From assembly GCA_003131665.1 (NCBI GenBank), contig PKWA01000131.1:5456-12890 (forward strand): a stretch of DNA of 7,435 bases. Direction: 5' to 3'. The stretch is from Acidimicrobiaceae bacterium (GTDB lineage: Bacteria > Actinomycetota > Acidimicrobiia > Acidimicrobiales > RAAP-2). Below are positions 1-6,015 of the stretch, in pieces (positions within the stretch are counted from its first letter, which is position 1; each line of letters opens with the position of its first letter). Both the position numbers and the translations under genes were made by a program. The notes below the pieces were generated by a model. That model made no database searches. It saw only the letters and a list, made by a program, of their open reading frames with translations, and was not told the DNA's origin.

Positions 1-143
1 TGCCCAAGCACCTCGACGAGAAGGTCGCGCGACTGCACCTCGACGCACTGGGCGTGAAGTTGACCACGCTCACCAAACAGCAGGCCGACTACCTCGGCGT
101 GGCGGTCGAGGGACCCTACAAACCCGACAACTATCGCTACTAA
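1..143 (+). CDS. ahcY: S-adenosylhomocysteine hydrolase, C-terminal 46 residues (partial)
   Basis: The reading frame beginning at base 3 encodes [19 protein letters not shown], then a segment ending [10 protein letters not shown] before TAA at 141-143. This is the hallmark C terminus of adenosylhomocysteinase, which hydrolyses S-adenosylhomocysteine to homocysteine and adenosine in the methylation cycle. In the family this tail crosses to the neighbouring subunit, and its conserved Lys and Tyr (here in YKPDNYRY) contact the NAD cofactor. The rest of the gene lies left of the window. The stop codon directly abuts the stop of the convergent gene at 144, leaving no room for a separate terminator. 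The family call rests on the tail alone, but the motif is highly specific. Confidence 0.93.
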   Translation, partial: PKHLDEKVARLHLDALGVKLTTLTKQQADYLGVAVEGPYKPDNYRY

Positions 144-1001
144 TCAGCGATAGCCCGCGAAGATATCGTTCACCGAGCCCGAGAGTTCCATCGGGTTCGT
201 CACGCGAACGAACCACTCGGTTCGCATCTGCTTCTTGAACTCATCGCGGCCCATCTTCATCCAGAATGAGTCGGCGATCTGTGAGTGATGTGCGGCCAGC
301 GCATCATATTTGGCGTCGTTGACCGAACTGACGTCGATCACCGCGTCGATGAGTTCATCGGGCGTGCCCATGTTCACTCGCTCGTCGACGGAGTCCTCGG
401 GCTCGGGCGCGTGCACGATGCCCTTTTCGGCGTCGGCCGCAATGCGATCACGCTCAGCCTGCTCCCAGCGTTCGCTCATCATCGCCATGATCGAATTGGG
501 AATGGCGTTGAAGTACAGCGTTGGTTCGTAGTCGAGCAACTCGAGCGCGGCCAACGTGACCCGGTGGGCCTGGATGTGATCGGGGTGGCCGTAAAAGCCG
601 TGGGCGTTGTAGGTCATGACGACCTGGGGTCGCTCTTCGAGCAGTATCACGGCGAGGCGTGCGGCGGCTTCGGCAACGGGCGTGGCCCAAAACGAGTCGG
701 GATCGTCGTTCTGAGGCCAGCCCTTCATACCCGAGTCGCGATAACCCAGGCGCACGAGTCGATCAATTCCGAGGATCTTGACTGCGTTATCGAGTTCCAC
801 GGCCCGTACTTTGGCGACTGCGTCGCCGTCGTGGTGGTCGGCGTCGGGCTTGGCGCCGTCGGCGGCGTCACCACACTCGCCGTTGGTGCACGTCACGAGC
901 ACGGTGCGCACGCCTTCGTCTGCCAAGAGGCGATAGAGACCACCAGTGGAACTGGCCTCGTCGTCGGGATGCGCGTGGACCGCCAGGAACGTCAGCCCCA
1001 T
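144..1001 (-). CDS. PIG-L/LmbE family zinc deacetylase, Mca/MshB-like (copy 1)
   Basis: A 285-residue protein with the PIG-L signature HAHPDDE at residues 9-15 and HPDH at 139-142. By comparison with MshB, H11, D14 and H142 should bind zinc, D13 should act as general base and H139 should stabilise the intermediate. It also carries VTCTNGE (36-42) and GYRDSGMKGW (86-95), the latter echoing the RDSGM segment of MshB. The family removes acyl groups from N-acetylglucosamine-type amines; in actinobacteria MshB makes mycothiol and Mca cleaves mycothiol S-conjugates. A late AAHHSQI segment (236-242) matches the AHxTQ region of both enzymes. The ATG shares one base with the TGA of the upstream paralogue (TGATG), so translation is probably coupled; only a weak G-rich SD (GGGGGGAT) precedes it. 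It is cytosolic, with no signal peptide. The family is secure; the choice between Mca, MshB and another PIG-L substrate is not. Confidence 0.9.
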   Translation of the reverse strand: MGLTFLAVHAHPDDEASSTGGLYRLLADEGVRTVLVTCTNGECGDAADGAKPDADHHDGDAVAKVRAVELDNAVKILGIDRLVRLGYRDSGMKGWPQNDDPDSFWATPVAEAAARLAVILLEERPQVVMTYNAHGFYGHPDHIQAHRVTLAALELLDYEPTLYFNAIPNSIMAMMSERWEQAERDRIAADAEKGIVHAPEPEDSVDERVNMGTPDELIDAVIDVSSVNDAKYDALAAHHSQIADSFWMKMGRDEFKKQMRTEWFVRVTNPMELSGSVNDIFAGYR

Positions 1002-1399
1002 CAGATCCCCCCAAAGAGATCGACGAGGTCACCGTTGGTGGCGTCGCGACTCCACGCTCGCTGGTAGTACTCCGTGCCAAAGAGCAGGGTGAAGAGATCT
1101 TCGTTCATACGAACAACGTCTCCGTTGTCGACTTGGGACGCGTGCGCGGCCATCGCCTCTTGCTTGAGACGCGCGTACTTTCTCACGTCCAAGGTCGTGG
1201 CCACGAGTTCGTCGGGGACATTCGTCGCGGCATCGAGCACCCATTCGGGCAACGAGAGACCGAGACCCATCGCGCCCTCGACGAAGGTGGTAATGACGCC
1301 TTGGGGCACCACGGTGTAGTAGAGGCGCTGCGCGCTCGAAGAAAAGTCCAACGCCCGGCGAGTGATGACGTTAGCCATGACGTGATCGGGGTGGCCGTA
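576..1399. repeat. Short direct repeats left by the PIG-L gene duplication
   Basis: The 18-mer GTGATCGGGGTGGCCGTA occurs at 576-593 and again at 1382-1399, encoding the GHPDH region of each paralogue. Similar near-identical blocks lie at about 720-737 and 1527-1544 (DSGMKG). They reflect conserved active-site codons in a tandem gene pair and are not mobile repeats. Confidence 0.6.
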
Positions 1400-1813
1400 G
1401 AAACCGTTCTCGTCATACGTCACGACGACCACGGCCCTCTCTTCTTCGAAGATCGCCGCCAACGTGCGCGCGGCGTCGTCGACGTTGACGTTCATGAAGG
1501 CGCCGGGATTCTCGTTCTCGGACCATCCCTTCATGCCAGAGTCGTCGTAACCCAGTGTGACGACCCGAGAAAATCCAAGCAGCGTGGCGGCGCGCTGCAA
1601 CTCACCCGAGCGCACGCTCTTGGTGGCCGCTGAGTCGTGCAGAGCGTCGTCACCCGACCGGCCGCTTGGGTCCAGGCCCAGTTGACCGTTAGTGCAGGTG
1701 ACCAGCACCACGCGGTGTCCGAGCGCGGCGTAGTGAGCGACCCCGCCCGCTCCGAAGAAGGCCTCGTCGTCGGGGTGCGCATGCACGTACACGAGAGTGG
1801 GGAGAGAACTCAT
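1001..1813 (-). CDS. PIG-L/LmbE family zinc deacetylase, MshB-like (copy 2)
   Basis: A 270-residue paralogue of the next gene. HAHPDDE at 11-17 puts H13, D15 and D16 at the same positions as in mycobacterial MshB; HPDH at 141-144 completes the site (H144 as zinc ligand). Further shared motifs are VTCTNG (38-43), LGYDDSGMKGW (87-97), YDENGFYGHPDH (133-144) and AAHASQVDN (222-230). The MshB-like LYYTVVPQ (164-171) and PEWVLD (189-194) favour the N-acetyl-glucosaminyl-inositol deacetylase of mycothiol synthesis, but substrate cannot be fixed from motifs. The ATG at 1813 matches the N-terminal length of MshB. It begins only 9 nt after the transporter stop, with no recognisable SD, so reinitiation or coupling is likely. 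The protein is soluble and cytosolic. The family call is firm; the MshB role is an inference. Confidence 0.9.
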   Translation of the reverse strand: MSSLPTLVYVHAHPDDEAFFGAGGVAHYAALGHRVVLVTCTNGQLGLDPSGRSGDDALHDSAATKSVRSGELQRAATLLGFSRVVTLGYDDSGMKGWSENENPGAFMNVNVDDAARTLAAIFEEERAVVVVTYDENGFYGHPDHVMANVITRRALDFSSSAQRLYYTVVPQGVITTFVEGAMGLGLSLPEWVLDAATNVPDELVATTLDVRKYARLKQEAMAAHASQVDNGDVVRMNEDLFTLLFGTEYYQRAWSRDATNGDLVDLFGGI

Positions 1814-1822
1814 CTTGAGAGA

Positions 1823-3403
1823 CTACGAGGTCATCAGTTGAATGATGCGCACGACGAGCAGGGTGCCCGCGATCACGAGATACGACGCGACGGCCCGAAG
1901 AAGGACCCGTCGGGCCAACGACGTGGGCTGGGGGGCGAGGAGCGTGAGACGAGGCGTTCGCCAGTCGCGCTTGTCGATGCTGTAGTGAATGGGCGGGGCC
2001 ACGCGGCGAAGGCCGATCGGGAGCCCGACCAGCAGTCCCACCGCGGCCAGCACCGAGAGCACACTCAAGAGGGTCACCACATTCACCCCAGTAAAGAGCG
2101 TCGAGACCATCATCGTGATTGAGAGCACCACAAGTAACGTCACGATGACCGTGGCCAAGACGTTCAACCACTTGCCATTCACCCACGGGCCGAGAACTTC
2201 TCGGTCGTTACAGAGCAAGAGCACGAAGATGGTCGTGCCCGGCAACATCAGTCCACACATCGCCTGCACGGCCAAGGTGATGATGCCCAAGGGAGCGCCG
2301 GGAATCAGCGTGACGACTCCGGCCAGCACGAGAAGACCCGCGAAGGCTCCGAAGAAACGCTTCGCCTCGCGCACGCGAGAGTTCAGCGACTGACGAGTCC
2401 CGCCCAGGTCGCCCAGGGCGTAGGAACTCGCGAGCGTCACCGCCGCCGCGCCAATCACCGACGCATTCAAGAGCAGGATGGCAAAGAGCACACCGGCGCC
2501 GTGGCCGACGTGGTGGCCGAGCTCTTGGGCGACGCCCAAGGCGTTGGTGTACGTATTCGTGCCGCCGTGACCGGCTAGTCCCGCCGCCGTGACGGCCATC
2601 AACGCGCCGGCGCCGATGACCACGATGAGCGAGCCCAAGATGGTGTCGATGCGTTCGTAGTTCAGCCAGCGCGGCGTGATGTGTTTATCGACAATGTTGG
2701 ACTGTTGAAAGTAGAGCTGCCAGGGAGCGACCGTGGTGCCGATGATCGAGATGATCAAGAGCACCGAAGCCGAGTTGGCACCGCCGCGAATGCTCGGGAT
2801 AACGCTGTGATTCGCGACGGCACCCAAGTGTGGATGCGAGACGAGGACGAGAGGCACGATGACGAAGTTGACGGCGACGAAGATCATCATGAATCGTTCC
2901 CAACGTTGGAACGATCCCGAGGCCGTGACCCCAAAGAGCAGAACAACGGCGAGGGGAACCGAGATGAAGGGGCTCACTCCGAGGTAGCGCATGGACAGTG
3001 AGATGCCAATGAACTCGGTGATGATGATCAGAAAGTTCAACAGCAAGATTGAACCGATGGAGACGTTGCCCCAGTAGCGGCCAAATCTCTCTCGAATCAA
3101 GCGGCCGTGTCCGACGCCGGTGACCGCCCCTAAGCGTGCGACCATCTCTTGGTTAATAATCAAGACAGGAATCAACAGCGGCAACGTCCAGAGCAGGGTG
3201 TAGCCAAAGTTTTGACCGGCCTGGGCGTAGGTGGAGACGCCCCCCGCGTCGTTGTCGCCGACCATCACGATGAGTCCGGGGCCAATGATGGCGATCAGCG
3301 TGAGAAAACGAGCGCGTGCGCCACGACGGCTACCTTCGTCGTGGGCGCTGATGGTGCCAAAGGCTCCGGCAATCTGAGTTTCGGTCGACTTTTCGTCCCG
3401 CAC
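1823..3403 (-). CDS. NRAMP-family divalent metal transporter, NRMT-like (probable Mg2+)
   Basis: A 526-residue polytopic membrane protein with about 12 hydrophobic segments after a hydrophilic N tail of roughly 32 residues. NRAMP signatures are GPGL at 41-44 (TM1), NQEMVARLGAVTG at 84-96 (TM2) and the TM6 stretch at 220-235. The metal site is altered. Aligned on GPGL, the canonical DPGN reads DAGG (52-55), keeping Asp52 but losing Asn; TM6 Met-Pro-His reads Ala226-Pro227-Trp228; the TM3 Asp of the proton path is Ile127, while Glu130 stays. Loss of the Met that selects soft transition metals is the hallmark described for NRAMP-related magnesium transporters, so Mg2+ uptake is inferred rather than Mn2+/Fe2+. 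The start is GTG at 3403, chosen for the perfect AAAGGAGGT five bases upstream. A 184-nt leader separates it from the MgtE-domain gene. The alternative is a Mn2+ transporter of divergent type. Confidence 0.9.
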   Translation of the reverse strand: MRDEKSTETQIAGAFGTISAHDEGSRRGARARFLTLIAIIGPGLIVMVGDNDAGGVSTYAQAGQNFGYTLLWTLPLLIPVLIINQEMVARLGAVTGVGHGRLIRERFGRYWGNVSIGSILLLNFLIIITEFIGISLSMRYLGVSPFISVPLAVVLLFGVTASGSFQRWERFMMIFVAVNFVIVPLVLVSHPHLGAVANHSVIPSIRGGANSASVLLIISIIGTTVAPWQLYFQQSNIVDKHITPRWLNYERIDTILGSLIVVIGAGALMAVTAAGLAGHGGTNTYTNALGVAQELGHHVGHGAGVLFAILLLNASVIGAAAVTLASSYALGDLGGTRQSLNSRVREAKRFFGAFAGLLVLAGVVTLIPGAPLGIITLAVQAMCGLMLPGTTIFVLLLCNDREVLGPWVNGKWLNVLATVIVTLLVVLSITMMVSTLFTGVNVVTLLSVLSVLAAVGLLVGLPIGLRRVAPPIHYSIDKRDWRTPRLTLLAPQPTSLARRVLLRAVASYLVIAGTLLVVRIIQLMTS

Positions 3404-3406
3404 GCT

Positions 3407-3474
3407 GCACCTCCTTTCGTCATATCGTGCTCGTTCGGCGAAACAACCACGACGACGCTAAAGGGGCTAGGTGC
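3407..3474 (-). promoter_or_regulatory. SD-sequestering stem-loop upstream of the NRMT-like gene
   Basis: On the minus strand, AAAGGAGGTGC (3417-3407) contains the full Shine-Dalgarno. GCACCT (3474-3469) and CCTTT (3464-3460), separated by a 4-nt bulge, complement it over all 11 bases. The 42-nt loop continues the helix: GACG/CGTC (3457-3454 with 3421-3418, in plus-strand terms), then a 5-bp CACGA/TCGTG helix (3452-3448 with 3429-3425) and a short GTT/AAC cap. No T-run follows, so this looks like a translational block and not a terminator. Confidence 0.6.
3409..3417 (-). promoter_or_regulatory. Perfect Shine-Dalgarno setting the GTG start at 3403
   Basis: The minus strand reads AAAGGAGGT, then GCAGC (5 nt), then GTG. 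It is the strongest SD in the window and fixes the start of the transporter at GTG 3403. The entire site is also one arm of the stem-loop described at 3407-3474. Confidence 0.85.
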
Positions 3475-3533
3475 TCTCCTCTAGATACGGGCGAAGTTGT
3501 GTCGGTACGTCATTAGCCATACGGCTGGTACTC

Positions 3534-3554
3534 GGGGGTTTCAGAGAGACCCCC
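3534..3554 (-). other. GC-rich hairpin just downstream of the MgtE-domain gene
   Basis: GGGGGT and ACCCCC form a 6-bp stem with a 9-nt loop about 34 bases past the stop codon at 3588. There is no T-tract on the minus side, so it is not a classical intrinsic terminator. It could protect the 3' end of the upstream message or form part of the leader fold, where its GGGG arm has an alternative partner at 3461-3466. Confidence 0.4.
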
Positions 3555-3587
3555 TTAGAACGAGACCCGGGGCGGCGCGGCGCATAC

Positions 3588-4847
3588 TTACTCCTCCACC
3601 GCGCTCATTCCGTACTCGGCGCGCCAGCCCTGAGGCAGTAGCTCTTCGAGCAGGTCATCCACTGTTACGACTCCGATCATCTTGGCGTGCTCGTCGTCGA
3701 GCACCGGCAACACGGTCAAGTTGAAGTCGCTCATCTTTCGCGAGACGCGAAGCACGTCCCAGTGCGGGTGCACGTGAGCGAGTTGCGTGCGAGCGACACT
3801 CAGGGCTAGCTCGCCCACCCGCGCGCGCACCAGCGGCGCGATGGACGCCGCGCCGATGGGCTGGCCACTGTCGTCGAGCACGAAAACCGCTTGGAGCGAT
3901 TCGGCGGGCACGCTCGAGGTGCGAATCGCCTCGAGCGCCTCGGCGACCGTGGCGTTCTCCGGTACCGAGACAAAGTCGGGATTCATCATTCCCCCGGCGG
4001 TGCTGGCGTTGTAGGAGAGAAGTTGGCGGACCTTGCCTTGGGGTTCGCTGGGCAGCAACTCGAGGATGGGCAGGCGGCGCTCTTGGTCAATCTCGGCGAT
4101 GAGGTCAGCGGCGTTGTCGGGTTCCATATGGGACAACAGCCTCGCGGCTTCGGCGTCACTACGCGATTCAAGGAACTCTAACTGGTGGGTCGTGTCGAGC
4201 TCTTCGAACACGTCGGCCTCGAGCTCGCGGTCCTGGCCCACGGCTTCGATGATCTCCTCGCCCTCTTCGTGACTGGCCTGTTCGACGAGGTCCGCAATCT
4301 GAGCGGGGTGCAACTTCGCGAGTTTGCGATAGGGAATGCGCAGGCGCGCCGTCGGCACGTGGCTGACGAAGGGCTCGATGGAAGAGAAGTCGACGATCGA
4401 CTCACCCTGGACGCGTGAGCCAATCCGGTGTCCGAGCACCCGGCGCAGTAACGGTCGACGGCCGGGATCGACGCCCACGACCTCCCAGCGACCGTCGATT
4501 TCGGCGATTTCGATCTCGTTGGCGATGATGATGCGTCCCCGTACCAAGTTGATGAGGTGACGCGCGAGCAGATCTTCGGCGAGCAAGAGCTCGCCAGGAC
4601 GTCGCTCAAAACGACGGAGATCCACGCGGCGCCCTTCAAAAGTCATTCGACCCTCGGAGAGTCCACCAATCTTTCGAATCGGCAGGAAGAGGTTGCGACC
4701 TTCGATACGGATGACGGCGCCCACGATCGGCGGGTGCGCGTCGTTGCCGAGACGCGCGACCAGGTCCTGGACGCGTCCGATCCGGTCTCCGTCGGAGTCA
4801 AAGATCGGACGGCGCAGGAATGTTGAGAGGTGCAAAATTTCGGTCAT
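3588..4847 (-). CDS. Pore-less MgtE-like Mg2+ sensor: PRC-barrel x2, MgtE N domain, CBS pair
   Basis: A 419-residue soluble protein. Residues 5-80 and about 85-150 look like two PRC-barrel domains (PIFDSDGDRIGRVQDLV at 14-30; a second LLAEDLL...GRIIIANEI unit). Residues 175-280 match the MgtE N-terminal superhelical domain (LHPAQIADLVEQ at 179-190; MEPDNAADLIAEID at 241-254). The MgtE junction motif follows as STAGGMMNPDFV (282-293), then two CBS domains (287-345 and 352-405), the second with FNLTVLPVLDD (375-385) and VVTVDDLL (393-400). In MgtE these cytosolic domains bind Mg2+ and close the pore when Mg2+ is high. Here the chain stops after CBS2, before the plug helix and transmembrane domain, and has no hydrophobic segments. 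It probably regulates another protein, the adjacent NRMT-like transporter being the obvious candidate. The start has AAAGG six bases upstream. Confidence 0.88.
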   Translation of the reverse strand: MTEILHLSTFLRRPIFDSDGDRIGRVQDLVARLGNDAHPPIVGAVIRIEGRNLFLPIRKIGGLSEGRMTFEGRRVDLRRFERRPGELLLAEDLLARHLINLVRGRIIIANEIEIAEIDGRWEVVGVDPGRRPLLRRVLGHRIGSRVQGESIVDFSSIEPFVSHVPTARLRIPYRKLAKLHPAQIADLVEQASHEEGEEIIEAVGQDRELEADVFEELDTTHQLEFLESRSDAEAARLLSHMEPDNAADLIAEIDQERRLPILELLPSEPQGKVRQLLSYNASTAGGMMNPDFVSVPENATVAEALEAIRTSSVPAESLQAVFVLDDSGQPIGAASIAPLVRARVGELALSVARTQLAHVHPHWDVLRVSRKMSDFNLTVLPVLDDEHAKMIGVVTVDDLLEELLPQGWRAEYGMSAVEE

Positions 4848-4853
4848 TGGATG

Positions 4854-4858
4854 CCTTT
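4854..4858 (-). promoter_or_regulatory. Shine-Dalgarno of the MgtE-domain gene
   Basis: The minus strand reads AAAGG, then CATCCA (6 nt), then ATG at 4847. This supports the chosen start, which also leaves a complete first PRC barrel. Confidence 0.6.
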
Positions 4859-4869
4859 ATAACTTCTCA

Positions 4870-4875
4870 AGGCTA
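4870..4875 (-). promoter_or_regulatory. Possible -10 box for the MgtE-domain gene
   Basis: The minus strand reads TAGCCT, fitting the actinobacterial TANNNT pattern. A start site 6-7 nt downstream would give a leader of about 15 nt that includes the AAAGG ribosome site. No good -35 was seen, so it is tentative. The 97-bp gap (4848-4944) also holds a CACGTACGTG palindrome at 4919-4928 of unknown role. Confidence 0.3.
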
Positions 4876-4944
4876 CCGCCTCGGCCACGAGGTCCGCTCT
4901 GGCGACGCGATAGGACCGCACGTACGTGAAGCGGCGACGAAGTG

Positions 4945-5982
4945 TTAGTGGTGAGCGTGCGTCGTTGGAACGAAGCCCGAGAGCACGCCGGCGACGAAAT
5001 CGACGTCGTCGTCACTGACACCACTGTGGGTCACGAAGCGAGCACGCCTCGGAGCGACGGTCCCGCCCTCTACACCGAGTTGGGCAAGCTCCTCGACGAT
5101 CTGGCGCGCTTGAGGATGATTGAACGAGACGATGTTGGTTTGACACGACGACGGGTCATAGTGCGCCTCGGGAAATGCCGCAGCGAAGAGTTCGGCGAGT
5201 TGGCGCGCGCGAACGTGGTCGTCCTTCAGTCGCTCGATCATGGTATCCAATGCGACGAGCCCGGCCGCGGCCAAGAAACCGGCCTGACGCATCGCGCCAC
5301 CGAGCCGCTTTCGCTCAACGCGCCCGCGCTCGATCAACGACGCGGGACCGGCGAGCAACGAGCCCACCGGAGCACAGAGTCCTTTGGACAGACACGTCAT
5401 CACCGTCGTGGCCGTTTGGGCGTACTCGGCGGCGCTGGTGCCCGTAGCGACCACGGCGTTGAACAGCCGCGCCCCGTCAAGGTGCAGTGAACGCTCGCCG
5501 ATAGCCGAAGCGAGTGAGCGCAAGTCCTCGACGTCCCAAGGGGTGCCCCCCGAGAACATGTGCGTGTTCTCAACGGTGACCGCGGCGACGTGAACTTGGT
5601 GGTCGCCCTCGGCGTCGATGACTTCCAGGACCTCGGCGAGCTCGAGCGTGCCCCTCGTGTCATCCACGGTCGCGAACTGAACCGAGGAGTTACGTGCCGC
5701 CGCGCCCATTTCAAAACTCACCAGGTGTTGGCCACGTCCCGCGATAATCACGTCGCCGGGCTGGGCCAGTACCCTCAGCGCGATCTGATTGGCCATGACG
5801 CCCGAAGGAACGAAGAGCGACGCCTCCTTTTCGACCATATTGGCGAATCGCTGTTCGAGAGCGCCAATGGTTGGGTCTTCCCCGTAACCGTCATCGCCCA
5901 CCACGGCCGCGGCGATGGCTTCACGCATCTCTGGCGTGGGCTGGGTGACGGTGTCACTGCGCAGGTCCACGCGTCGAGTCAT
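4945..5982 (-). CDS. ltaE: Low-specificity L-threonine aldolase (PLP-dependent)
   Basis: A 345-residue fold-type I PLP enzyme, normal for the family. Motifs in order: [10 protein letters not shown] (7-16), [12 protein letters not shown] (27-38), [11 protein letters not shown] (58-68), GQHLVSF (84-90), LDGARLFNA (168-176), the PLP-lysine motif [12 protein letters not shown] (197-208, K200) and RFVTHSGVS (315-323). H86 and F90 sit where E. coli LtaE has His83 and Phe87, and D169 should hold the pyridine nitrogen of PLP. The enzyme cleaves L-threonine or L-allo-threonine to glycine and acetaldehyde in the cytosol, feeding glycine and one-carbon metabolism. The ATG begins [10 protein letters not shown], the usual N-terminal distance. 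No SD is present; a -10 box lies 6 nt upstream of the ATG, suggesting a leaderless transcript. It is divergent from the thioesterase gene, and 97 bp precede the MgtE-domain gene in the same direction. Confidence 0.92.
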   Translation of the reverse strand: MTRRVDLRSDTVTQPTPEMREAIAAAVVGDDGYGEDPTIGALEQRFANMVEKEASLFVPSGVMANQIALRVLAQPGDVIIAGRGQHLVSFEMGAAARNSSVQFATVDDTRGTLELAEVLEVIDAEGDHQVHVAAVTVENTHMFSGGTPWDVEDLRSLASAIGERSLHLDGARLFNAVVATGTSAAEYAQTATTVMTCLSKGLCAPVGSLLAGPASLIERGRVERKRLGGAMRQAGFLAAAGLVALDTMIERLKDDHVRARQLAELFAAAFPEAHYDPSSCQTNIVSFNHPQARQIVEELAQLGVEGGTVAPRRARFVTHSGVSDDDVDFVAGVLSGFVPTTHAHH

Positions 5983-5988
5983 AGTGGA

Positions 5989-5994
5989 AGGTTA
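5989..5994 (-). promoter_or_regulatory. -10 box of the threonine aldolase gene (leaderless)
   Basis: The minus strand reads TAACCT, then TCCACT (6 nt), then ATG at 5982. The spacing puts the transcription start at or next to the A of the ATG. No SD or clear -35 is seen. Confidence 0.55.
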
Positions 5995-6003
5995 CCGGCT
6001 CTC

Positions 6004-6009
6004 TAAACT
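6004..6009 (+). promoter_or_regulatory. -10 box of the hotdog thioesterase gene (leaderless)
   Basis: TAAACT is followed by GCCCCC (6 nt) and ATG at 6016. As with the divergent aldolase promoter, this spacing predicts transcription starting at the ATG. There is no SD between the box and the start. The two -10 boxes are separated by only 9 bp (5995-6003). Confidence 0.6.
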
Positions 6010-6015
6010 GCCCCC

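Larger units (their letters stand above)
3404..3587 (-). promoter_or_regulatory. Structured leader of the NRMT-like gene; candidate cis-regulatory RNA
   Basis: This is the widest gene-free gap inside the minus-strand block and precedes a probable Mg2+ transporter. Read in the minus direction it contains a GGGGGT/ACCCCC hairpin (3554-3534), an AGCC-GTAT-GGCT hairpin (3526-3515), a CTAG...CTAG segment, and then a long stem-loop that can bury the Shine-Dalgarno (3474-3407). An upstream strand at 3556-3544 can pair with the same anti-SD arm, so mutually exclusive folds can be drawn. I do not recognise the M-box (ykoK) or yybP-ykoY consensus. No convincing promoter was found within it, so it may be a 5' leader or an intercistronic control region. 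The pairings are seen directly; a switching role is inferred. Confidence 0.5.

Noticed and set aside
285..1067. A 260-codon open frame on the plus strand
   Set aside because: It runs antisense through a strongly supported PIG-L gene; its sequence is low in recognisable motifs and rich in Val/Gly/Arg/His, as expected from the complement of a high-GC gene.
1637..2186. Open frames of about 160 codons on both strands across the PIG-L/transporter junction
   Set aside because: They overlap two genes with clear family motifs and read as Arg/His/Gly/Pro-rich shadow sequence without a plausible start signal.
3534..3554. Intrinsic terminator for the MgtE-domain gene
   Set aside because: The GGGGGT/ACCCCC stem is only 6 bp with a 9-nt loop and is followed by CGAGTACC, not a T-tract.
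3404..3587. M-box (Mg2+) or yybP-ykoY (Mn2+) riboswitch
   Set aside because: Both were considered because of the gene context. The conserved GAGGCTCC segment of M-box is absent in the coding direction, and the paired GGGGAGTA-type loop of yybP-ykoY is not convincing. A CTAGGTGCTCTCC stretch resembling M-box lies on the wrong strand.
4919..4928. CACGTACGTG palindrome as an operator
   Set aside because: It is a perfect 10-bp palindrome between the aldolase and the MgtE-domain gene, but a single short site with no second copy in the window cannot be assigned to a regulator.
4942..5490. A 182-codon plus-strand open frame
   Set aside because: It lies antisense to the C-terminal half of the threonine aldolase and has no motif or ribosome site.
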